Shown here piece after piece: positions 1 to 6,639 of a stretch of 46,754 nucleotides of DNA. The translations under genes and the position numbers were made by a program. Every line of letters starts with the position of its first letter. Positions within the stretch are counted from its first letter, which is position 1. A model generated the notes under the pieces. That model saw only the letters and a list, made by a program, of their open reading frames with translations, did not search any database and was not told the origin of the DNA. The stretch comes from Armatimonadota bacterium (lineage in GTDB: Bacteria > Armatimonadota > Zipacnadia > Zipacnadales > VGFC01): contig VGFC01000008.1 of NCBI GenBank assembly GCA_016869045.1, positions 1-46,754 of the forward strand. Reading direction: 5' to 3'.

Positions 1-963
1 CCGGTAGACGTACATCGAGCTGTAGTTCGGCCGGCACAGGATGTACGCCACGTGGCGCACCTCGATCTCGGCGGCGGGGATCGTCGCGTTCCCGCTCTTC
101 AGATCGCTGACCGTAACCCTCGCGCCCTTCAGGTCCTTCAGCGGCCAGACCGCGAACGTCAGCGGCTCGTACTCGCCCAGCGACGCGAAGGCGCGCAACT
201 CCGGGTTCAGCGTGTGCTCCAGCGGCACCGTGTTCGGCCAGATGGGCTCCAGGTAGTGCCGATGATGGACCAGGTATCCGCGTCGGACGTCGGCCTCCCG
301 CATCGGGAACCACGGCCGGCTGTCCACGTGCGGGTCGTCTTTCCACTTCGCCCATTCCTCGGGCGGCAGCACGAAGATCTCCTGCTTGAGCGGGGCGATG
401 ACCTCCGTCTCGACCGTGCCCCTCTCGCCCTCAGGCACGATCAGGATCGCGTTCACGCACCAGCGACTCAGCGGGTCGAAGCGGATCGCCAGGGGCTGAT
501 CGCCGACGGTCGCAGGCAAGGTCCGCCACACGAACCTCTGCGCACCCTCGATCTGCACGCGCGTCGATTGGTCTCCCACGGAAACGGTGAAGTCCCAGAA
601 CTGCGAGCGGTTGCCCGAACTCGTGCCACACAGCACATGCACATCGCACTTCCCGGCCGGCGCCTTCGCAAGGAACGTCGTCTGGTAGGCGCCCTGGATC
701 GAGTCCTCCGTCAGTTCATTCGTGTAGATCGGCGGCGGCTCCATCGCGCCCCGGCTCTTGTTCTCGACCGGCTCGCGGTACGCTTGCGCCTGCGCCTCCA
801 GGCCCTCGGTGCTCTGCCACCCGAAGCCCGCCGCCTCGGAGTATGCGCTGTCGATCAGCACCGGCTGGAACCCGGGCCGCACCGCCGACTCCGCCTTGCC
901 CATGTCGTACAGGTGCGCGCCATGCGCCGCACCAGCGATGGTGAGCATCAAGACCGACAGCAT
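1..963 (-). CDS. Secreted GH123/DUF4091-like carbohydrate-active protein (N-terminal 321 residues, runs off left edge)
   Basis: The frame is open from an ATG at 963 to the window edge, so only the N-terminal 321 codons are visible. It starts with a short signal peptide (MLSVLMLTIAGAAHGAH). Next comes a jelly-roll-like segment (residues about 20-150) with the LYDMG...GFGW pattern seen at the front of rhamnogalacturonan-active and similar secreted enzymes. From about residue 265, the stretch LGEYEPLTFAVWPLKDLKG followed by IPAAEIEVRHV resembles the N-terminal domain of GH123/DUF4091-type proteins. The catalytic part would lie outside the window, so no activity can be assigned. The start lies 1 bp after the stop of the upstream minus-strand gene, which makes a two-gene operon likely. 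The family call rests on motif memory only. Confidence 0.75.
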   Translation of the reverse strand, partial: MLSVLMLTIAGAAHGAHLYDMGKAESAVRPGFQPVLIDSAYSEAAGFGWQSTEGLEAQAQAYREPVENKSRGAMEPPPIYTNELTEDSIQGAYQTTFLAKAPAGKCDVHVLCGTSSGNRSQFWDFTVSVGDQSTRVQIEGAQRFVWRTLPATVGDQPLAIRFDPLSRWCVNAILIVPEGERGTVETEVIAPLKQEIFVLPPEEWAKWKDDPHVDSRPWFPMREADVRRGYLVHHRHYLEPIWPNTVPLEHTLNPELRAFASLGEYEPLTFAVWPLKDLKGARVTVSDLKSGNATIPAAEIEVRHVAYILCRPNYSSMYVYR

Positions 964-964
964 C

Positions 965-1843
965 TCACTTGCCCCCTTCCGCGTACGGACTGGCCACAAT
1001 CCGCACCTTCGCCGCCTGCTTCGACTCGCCAAGCGACAGCTCCAACGTCGCCTCCCCCGACGTCAGCGGCTTCTTGAGCGGCAGCCACATCTCGTGCTCG
1101 CCGCGCGCCAGTTCCCACTGCGCCTCCGCGACAGCCGCGCCGCCCTGCCGTATCGACGCCTTGACGGCGGCCGTCTTCCCCTCCTCGACTCCGAGCAACC
1201 GGAACCGCGCGCCCAGGCACGAGACATCGCTGAACGCAATCGACTGCAGGGCCACGAAGTCGCTCAGCGTCGGCCCGGCGTATCGCGTGAGCGCGATGTC
1301 GTCGATGTAGAAGTCGAGCACATCCCCGTGCTTGTAGTTCGACTCGGAGATGAAGAACTGGATGTGCGGCACGAAGTTGTGGCGCGGAATCTGGGAGAGC
1401 GGGATGACGATGGTCGTCGTCTCGCCCTTGCGGAGCTCTGCGAGGTTGCGGTTGTACGCGTTCTGCTTGTCCGGCGTATGCGCGATGAAGCCCAGCGGCG
1501 ACGAGGGCAGCGACTCGCGCGAGGTCTCCGTGTGGATGACGAGTTCCAGGAAGTCGCAGCGGCTCCAGTCCTGCAGCTCTGCCGGGGGCTTCATCGCCAT
1601 CCGCGGCCAGCCGATGGGGTAGTTCGGCTCGCCCGCCGTATGGTCCACGTCGATGTGGAAGTGCAGGCTCCTCCCATCCGCGCCCGCGAACTCCGCGCTC
1701 TCCTCCACCGTCGCCTCCGCCGGACTCCAGCGCGCCGCTCCCGAGCCATCCTCAATCGAGACGCGCTCCATCTTCGGCGCATCCTGCGCGCTACACGCCA
1801 GCGCCAGGCCAAGCCCTGCTGCCCACGCAAGCACTCTCGTCAT
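965..1843 (-). CDS. Secreted carbohydrate-binding-module-like protein
   Basis: A 292-residue protein with a signal peptide (MTRVLAWAAGLGLALACSAQ). A good ribosome binding site (GGGAGG, about 9 nt upstream) supports the ATG at 1843. The body looks like a beta-sandwich: paired aromatic and charged strands around HFHIDVDHT and a YIDDIAL strand typical of CBM-like jelly rolls (residues about 50-200). A second small beta domain follows, ending in a run that looks like a fibronectin-type or CARDB-like strand pattern. No catalytic motif is visible. It is the first gene of a minus-strand pair with the GH-like protein that starts 1 bp downstream, so it probably helps bind or process the same polysaccharide. 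The function is inferred from fold-like features and context, not from a recognised family. Confidence 0.7.
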   Translation of the reverse strand: MTRVLAWAAGLGLALACSAQDAPKMERVSIEDGSGAARWSPAEATVEESAEFAGADGRSLHFHIDVDHTAGEPNYPIGWPRMAMKPPAELQDWSRCDFLELVIHTETSRESLPSSPLGFIAHTPDKQNAYNRNLAELRKGETTTIVIPLSQIPRHNFVPHIQFFISESNYKHGDVLDFYIDDIALTRYAGPTLSDFVALQSIAFSDVSCLGARFRLLGVEEGKTAAVKASIRQGGAAVAEAQWELARGEHEMWLPLKKPLTSGEATLELSLGESKQAAKVRIVASPYAEGGK

Positions 1844-2024
1844 CGGCGAACACCTCCCGGGTCGTCAGCCTTCCCGACCAGTTCCCTTCCTCGCCCACAG
1901 AGTCCTCATCCTACGAGAGGGAATCGACGCGGGGCCGCGAAGACACCGGTGCTGTTCCCGGCCGCCTTCTGTTGTAGGTCGGAGCGCCGCTCCGAGACCA
2001 CCATCTGCCTGCGAGCAACCAACC

Positions 2025-2936
2025 TTGAGACTGCAACTTGGCATCAACTGCGGCTTTGCCATCAACCGCTTCCCGGAGCCCGAGGTCTGGACCCGGATCG
2101 TGGGCGAGGAGCTGGGCCTCCGCTGCTGTCAGTTTGTGGCCGACCTGCTGAACCCGTGGCTCCCGCAGGACCTCGTGGACGAGCAGGTCGCGCGGATCAG
2201 CCAGAGCGCGGCGAAGTACGATGTCGCGGTTCGCACGACGTTCACCAGCGCCTTCACGCGCGTGAACCACATCATGCACCCCGACCCGCACACGCGCGAG
2301 GTCTGGTTCGAGTGGTTCAAGCGCTTCTTCGACCTCTCCGCGAAGCTCGGGGCCGAGGCCTCCGGGTCGCACTTCGGCTCGCTCTCGGTGACGGACAACG
2401 CCGACCCCGCCCGCCGGCGCCAGCGCCTGGCTGAGGGCCTGCAGACCTGGCGCCGTCTTGCGGAGTACGGCGCGGGCTTGGGCTTCAGGTGCATCCTCTT
2501 CGAACCGATGTCGGTCTCCCGCGAGATCGCGCACACGATTCGGGAGACCCGAGAGATCCTGGACGCGTTCGAGTCGATGGACATGCCCATCCCGATGCGG
2601 CTCGTGCTGGACGTGGACCACGGCGATGTGGCGTCCCTCAACCCGGATGACACGGACCCGTACGCGTGGCTTCGGGAGTTCGGGAGCGTGTCGCCGGTGA
2701 TCCACCTGAAGCAGAGCAAGCGCGACAAGGGCGGTCACTGGGCCTTCACTCCGGAGCACAATGCGGAGGGGAAGATCACCGGCGAGCAGGTGCTCGCGAC
2801 CCTGGAGGCGTCAGGTGCGGAGGACGCGATGGTGGTCTTGGAGCTGTCCCACCGAGAGCGCGAGCCCGCCGAGTCGCGCGTGCTGCCCGAGCTGAAGGCT
2901 TCCGTTGACTACTGGCGGCAGTTCGTGTCGGAGTAG
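2025..2936 (+). CDS. Sugar phosphate isomerase/epimerase-like TIM barrel (AP endonuclease family 2 fold)
   Basis: The frame is open upstream to 1653, but homology-like sequence begins at (M)RLQLGINCGFAINRFPEP, so I place the start at TTG 2025 (303 aa). There is no strong ribosome binding site, so this start is uncertain. The sequence alternates beta strands and helices as in xylose-isomerase-like barrels. Likely metal ligands are a Glu in CILFEPM, Asp-His in LVLDVDHGD, a His in VIHLKQSK and a Glu in MVVLELSHRE. This family interconverts ketose and aldose sugars or their phosphates. The next genes are a GatD-like polyol dehydrogenase and a PfkB kinase, which suggests a sugar-alcohol or keto-sugar catabolic route. 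The exact substrate is unknown. Confidence 0.85.
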   Translation: MRLQLGINCGFAINRFPEPEVWTRIVGEELGLRCCQFVADLLNPWLPQDLVDEQVARISQSAAKYDVAVRTTFTSAFTRVNHIMHPDPHTREVWFEWFKRFFDLSAKLGAEASGSHFGSLSVTDNADPARRRQRLAEGLQTWRRLAEYGAGLGFRCILFEPMSVSREIAHTIRETREILDAFESMDMPIPMRLVLDVDHGDVASLNPDDTDPYAWLREFGSVSPVIHLKQSKRDKGGHWAFTPEHNAEGKITGEQVLATLEASGAEDAMVVLELSHREREPAESRVLPELKASVDYWRQFVSE

Positions 2937-2957
2937 GTTGCAGGAACGACGACGGCA

Positions 2958-3120
2958 CGAAAACGGGAGGATTCGAAGCTTGGAAGAACAGCGGAAGACG
3001 TCCAGGACAGGCGCAGCCGGAACCGGCCTTCCGACCCGTCCCGCGGGACGGGTCGGAAGGCCGGTTCCGGCTGCATGTAGTCTTCGCCGTTCTTCCAAGC
3101 TTCGAATCTCCCCGTTTTCG
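2958..3120. repeat. 163-bp interrupted inverted repeat with a perfect 62-nt palindrome core
   Basis: Outer arms: CGAAAACGGG at 2958 pairs with CCCGTTTTCG ending at 3120, and ATTCGAAGCTTGGAAGA at about 2971 pairs with TCTTCCAAGCTTCGAAT at 3091. The core at 3013-3074 is a perfect palindrome of 31-bp arms with no spacer, centred on CCCGCGGG (3040-3047). The element fills the gap between the isomerase-like gene and the GatD-like gene and ends 8 bp before the latter's ribosome binding site. It could be a REP-type element, a read-through attenuator or a cruciform. There is no T-tract after the stem to make it a clear terminator. Confidence 0.9.
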
Positions 3121-3137
3121 TTGCCGTGGAGGTCCCC

Positions 3138-4202
3138 ATGTCCGTCCCCTCTGAGATGACCGCCGCGGTGCTTCACGCGCCCGGCGACCTGCGCATCGAG
3201 CGCGCGCCCGTGCCTTCCCCCGCCGACGGGCAGGTGCTCGTGAAGGTCGGTGCGTGCGGGGTTTGCGGCTCGGACGTGCCCCGCGTGCTGACGAAGGGCA
3301 CCTACCGCTTCCCGCTGATCCCCGGGCATGAGTTCGCGGGCACCGTAGCGGCGCTCGGGAAGGGCGTGCGGGGCTTCCGCGAGGGCGAGGCGGTCGCCGT
3401 CTTCCCCCTGATCCCCTGCCGCAAGTGCGAGATGTGCGAGGGCCAGTGGTACGAGATGTGCGAGGACTACGACTACCTCGGCTCGCGGTCCAACGGCGCC
3501 TTCGCCGAGTATGTCGTCGCGCCCGCGTGGAATCTGCTGAAGGTGCCCAAGCGCGTCTCGATGGAGTGCGCCGCGATGGCCGAGCCCGCGGCGGTCGCCC
3601 TGCACGGGCTGGAGCGTGGCGGAATCGGCCCGGAGGACAGCGTCGCGATCTTCGGCGCGGGGCCCATCGGGATCACGCTGGCTCAGTGGGCCGTTGCGAA
3701 GGGCGCCTCGCCCGTGTTCCTGATCGACGTCCGCGCGGACAGGATTGAGGCTGCCAGGAAGGCGACGCGCGCTACCTGCCTCGAGGCGACACAGACCGAC
3801 GTGCTCGCTGAGATCTGCCGGTTGACTGAGAACGCAGGAGTGGACATCGCGGTGGAAGCGGCTGGTGTGCCGGTGACCGTGCCGCAGTGCATCCAGGTCA
3901 CGGCGCGCGGGGGCGACATTGTCTTGCTCGGGAACCCGTCGCAGGACGTGACGATCCCGATGGCGGACGTGTCGCTCATCCTGCGCAAGCAACTCGACGT
4001 CCACGGGACCTGGAACTCAAGCTACCGGGGCGACAACTGCGAGGACGACTGGACCGCGACGCTTGAGGCGATGGCGAAGGGCCACTTGCAGCTCGAACCG
4101 CTCATCACGCACCGCTACCGCATCGAGCAGGCCAACGAGGCCTTCGCGATGATGGCCGAGAACCGCGAGTTCCACAACAAGGTCATGTTCTGCTTCGAGT
4201 AG
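3138..4202 (+). CDS. Zinc-dependent medium-chain dehydrogenase, GatD/sorbitol dehydrogenase-like
   Basis: A 354-residue MDR-family alcohol dehydrogenase. I use ATG 3138, which follows GGAGG at 3128 with 5 nt spacing, in preference to the in-frame ATG at 3126. The catalytic zinc site is visible (CGVCGSD, then GHEFAG). So is the structural four-cysteine zinc loop (CRKCEMCEGQWYEMC) and the Rossmann glycine motif (IFGAGPIG). The YDYLGSR and FAEYVV stretches and overall pattern are closest to galactitol-1-phosphate 5-dehydrogenase and related polyol dehydrogenases. It would oxidise a polyol or polyol phosphate with NAD+. It follows the isomerase-like gene and faces a sugar kinase, which fits sugar-alcohol use. 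Galactitol phosphate itself is not established as the substrate. Confidence 0.93.
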   Translation: MSVPSEMTAAVLHAPGDLRIERAPVPSPADGQVLVKVGACGVCGSDVPRVLTKGTYRFPLIPGHEFAGTVAALGKGVRGFREGEAVAVFPLIPCRKCEMCEGQWYEMCEDYDYLGSRSNGAFAEYVVAPAWNLLKVPKRVSMECAAMAEPAAVALHGLERGGIGPEDSVAIFGAGPIGITLAQWAVAKGASPVFLIDVRADRIEAARKATRATCLEATQTDVLAEICRLTENAGVDIAVEAAGVPVTVPQCIQVTARGGDIVLLGNPSQDVTIPMADVSLILRKQLDVHGTWNSSYRGDNCEDDWTATLEAMAKGHLQLEPLITHRYRIEQANEAFAMMAENREFHNKVMFCFE

Positions 4203-4204
4203 GC

Positions 4205-4310
4205 GGGCGCCATGAATGGCGCCCCTACACGATTGGGCGCGATAAATCGCGCCCCTACATCACGGGCGAACACAGGTTGCCGTAAGGTAGGGGCGTGGTT
4301 CATCACGCCC
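4205..4310. repeat. Three GTAGGGGCG hairpin repeats with compensatory stem changes
   Basis: Units lie at 4205-4229 and 4235-4259 (read on the minus strand) and 4287-4310 (read on the plus strand). Each has a GTAGGGGCG head, a short stem, a TTY-type loop and a CGCCC tail. The inner stem bases differ between copies (GCCAT/ATGGC, GCGAT/ATCGC, GTGG/ATCAC) yet mostly remain paired. They occupy the gap between two convergent genes, where hairpins could also stop transcription from both sides, although no T-tracts follow. Confidence 0.85.
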
Positions 4311-4343
4311 GATGCCGTGACTGCCACACACCTCTCAAGGGGC

Positions 4344-5282
4344 TCAGTGCGCCAGCAGCGCCTGCGCCTGGCCGTCGGCGAGCAGGTGCGGCGCATTCCC
4401 CGGCGCGGTAGCGGTGAGGGCTCCACAGGCATTCCCGAGCCGTAGGCACTGCTCGACGTGCTTCCCCGCCAGCCAGTCACACAAGAACCCCGCGTCGAAC
4501 GCATCGCCGCAGCCTGTCGTGTCCACGACGTCTACCTTGAGCCCCGGGGCCACGTACATCTCGCCGTCGGCCGTCGCCATCGAGCCCTCCATGCCGACCT
4601 TCAGGGCCACGACGCGGCAGCGGCCGCCCAAGGACCGCAGCGCCTCCTGCGGCTCGGAGTGGCCGGTGATCCCCTCGGCCTCCGTCTCGTTAGGGAAGAG
4701 CACATCCACCTCGCGCAGCACTTCCTCCAAGCCTCCGTCCCACTGCTCGGCGGGGTCGAAGCCTGTGTCCAGCGAGGTGGTCAGCCCCAGCCCGTGCGCG
4801 CGCCGGAACACACCGGCCAGGCCCGGCCGGAGCTTCGACTGCAGGTAGAAACCACCGACGTGCAGGTGCTGGGCCTGCTCCAGCAGGTCCTCGGTCGCAT
4901 CGTCGGCGGTAAGCGAATCGATCGTGCCCAGATGGGTCACGAAGGCCCGGTCATCGCGCATCGAGAGCGACACCGTGAGCCCCGTGTTCAGCGTGTTGTG
5001 GCGCAGGATGTGCGCCGTAACCACGCCGAAGCGCTCCATCTCCTGGACCAGGAAGTCGCCGAAGGAGTCGTCGCCGACGTTGGTGACCAGCACGGTGGGC
5101 ATACCAAGCTGCGCGCAACACGCCGCCGCGTTCGCGGTCGATCCGCCGGCGTGCATGCCCAGCTTGTCCGCCAGCACCTCGCCGCCGAACTTCGGCATCT
5201 CCTGCAGCCCGGACAGCACCAGGTCCACGTTCAGATCCCCGAACGCGATCACCGAGTAGGGCCGCTTCTCTCCTGCCGTCAT
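4344..5282 (-). CDS. PfkB-family carbohydrate kinase (ribokinase-like)
   Basis: A 312-residue ribokinase-fold sugar kinase. The N-terminal PfkB signature is present (FGDLNVDLVL, then GGSTANAAACCAQLG), and the C-terminal catalytic and anion-hole signature reads DTTGCGDAFDAGF. The usual form is DTxGAGD, so here Cys replaces Ala; the catalytic Asp (GD) is kept. The family phosphorylates sugars or nucleosides with ATP; the substrate cannot be read from sequence. The gene is convergent with the GatD-like dehydrogenase and 28 bp upstream-spaced from an FAD oxidoreductase on the same strand, so the two minus-strand genes may form an operon with the oxidoreductase first. Confidence 0.93.
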   Translation of the reverse strand: MTAGEKRPYSVIAFGDLNVDLVLSGLQEMPKFGGEVLADKLGMHAGGSTANAAACCAQLGMPTVLVTNVGDDSFGDFLVQEMERFGVVTAHILRHNTLNTGLTVSLSMRDDRAFVTHLGTIDSLTADDATEDLLEQAQHLHVGGFYLQSKLRPGLAGVFRRAHGLGLTTSLDTGFDPAEQWDGGLEEVLREVDVLFPNETEAEGITGHSEPQEALRSLGGRCRVVALKVGMEGSMATADGEMYVAPGLKVDVVDTTGCGDAFDAGFLCDWLAGKHVEQCLRLGNACGALTATAPGNAPHLLADGQAQALLAH

Positions 5283-5310
5283 CCTGTCCTATCCTGCCTA
5301 TCCTGTAAGC

Positions 5311-6624
5311 CTAGACGTTCGCGCCGTTCGCCCGCAGCACGCCGATCAGCTCCTCCGCCGACAGCTCGCGCGGCACAAGGTCCCGGCTCGCGCAGAGGGC
5401 TGCCGCGACGCCGGCGGCCTCGCCGAACGCCCGGCAGTTCGCCTGGATGCGGATGCTCCCCTGCGCCTCGAAGGTCGCGGAGATGCACCGCCCCGCCACC
5501 AGCAGGTTGTCGATCTCCAGCGGCACCAGGCAGCGGTACGGCACCTCATGGTACTCGTCCGGCGGCAGGTGGCGCAAGATGGTCCCCTCGCCCGTCGGGT
5601 TGTGGATGTCGATCGGGTAGCGGTTCTTGGCGATGCTGTCCTCGAACTTGCGCGCCTCCAGAACATCCTCCGCCGTCAGCACGTACTCCCCCACGATCCG
5701 GCGCGTCTCCCTCACGCCGACCATCGGCGCCGTCCACGCGAGGTAGGCCCCTTCGAAGCCGCGCAGGTAGCGCCGGCAGAACTCGATGACCCTACGGATT
5801 CGCTGGCGGCCGAGAATCTCGCACTTGGTCAGGTCTTCGACGCGCGCCCCGTTCACGTGCGTGATTCGCGGGCAGTTGAACGCCATCTCCCCCGGCCGTC
5901 CCGGCACGCTGAAGGCCTGCACGTACCCGCCCTCTGCCGGCGACAGCACGCCATCGGCCTCCGCCCAGTTCACCAGCTCCTCGATCCACGGCGCCGTACC
6001 CAGCCCCCGCGAGAAGCCGAACGTGAGCTTCGGCGGCTGGTGCGTCTGTCCGCTGATCTCGGTCAGGAACTCCCCCAAGACCTCCAGGTCCACGTGGCCC
6101 ATGATGAACCGGAGCGACGCCGCCTGGTTCATCCCATCCTCTTCGCGGCCCGACATGCACGGCACACCCGCGCGGAACGCGACATCCGCATCCCCCGAGC
6201 AGTCGATCGTCTGCTTCGCGAAGAACGGCTTCCGCCCGGACTTGCTGAGCGTGTAGACGCCAACGATGCGGTTCCCGTCCAGGATCGGCTCAGCGAACTG
6301 GCAGTGGTACAGCAGCTCGACCCCGGCCTCCAGCGCCATCTCCTCGAGCACACACTTCACCGTCTCCGGGTCGAACCAGATGCCGTCCCCGACCGGGCTG
6401 AAGGCCTCGCAGCGCGCGATGATCTCCTCATTCAGCCCGCGGATGAGCACCTCGGCGGACGTGCGGAAGCTCATCATGGGGATGACGAGCGCGCCGGTCT
6501 GGCTCCCGCCCAGGAACCCGAACTGCTCGACGCACAGCGTCCGCGCGCCCTGCCTCCCCGCCGCAATCGCCGCGCATGCGCCGGCCGTCCCACCGCCGAC
6601 AACGATCACATCCCAGCCAGCCAT
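5311..6624 (-). CDS. FAD-dependent oxidoreductase (FAD_oxidored family)
   Basis: A 437-residue flavoprotein. The N-terminal dinucleotide-binding motif is VVGGGTAGACAA, followed by an acidic strand end (TLCVEQ) and FLGGSQTG. A second FAD-contact segment (QTIDCSGDADVAF) lies near residue 165. The C-terminal CISATFEAQGSIRIQ and AFGEAAGVAAAL stretches are typical of this family. Members are commonly found beside carbohydrate and amine catabolism genes in Planctomycetes- and Armatimonadota-type genomes, but few substrates are known. The gene lies directly downstream of the kinase-propeller gene (15 bp gap) and upstream of the PfkB gene on the same strand. No signal peptide is seen, so it is probably cytoplasmic. 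Confidence 0.92.
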   Translation of the reverse strand: MAGWDVIVVGGGTAGACAAIAAGRQGARTLCVEQFGFLGGSQTGALVIPMMSFRTSAEVLIRGLNEEIIARCEAFSPVGDGIWFDPETVKCVLEEMALEAGVELLYHCQFAEPILDGNRIVGVYTLSKSGRKPFFAKQTIDCSGDADVAFRAGVPCMSGREEDGMNQAASLRFIMGHVDLEVLGEFLTEISGQTHQPPKLTFGFSRGLGTAPWIEELVNWAEADGVLSPAEGGYVQAFSVPGRPGEMAFNCPRITHVNGARVEDLTKCEILGRQRIRRVIEFCRRYLRGFEGAYLAWTAPMVGVRETRRIVGEYVLTAEDVLEARKFEDSIAKNRYPIDIHNPTGEGTILRHLPPDEYHEVPYRCLVPLEIDNLLVAGRCISATFEAQGSIRIQANCRAFGEAAGVAAALCASRDLVPRELSAEELIGVLRANGANV

Positions 6625-6639
6625 CCTGACACTGTCTCC

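Noticed and set aside
2811-4004. A 397-codon minus-strand open frame across the palindrome and the GatD-like gene
   Set aside because: It reads through the inverted repeat and opposite a zinc dehydrogenase with intact motifs.
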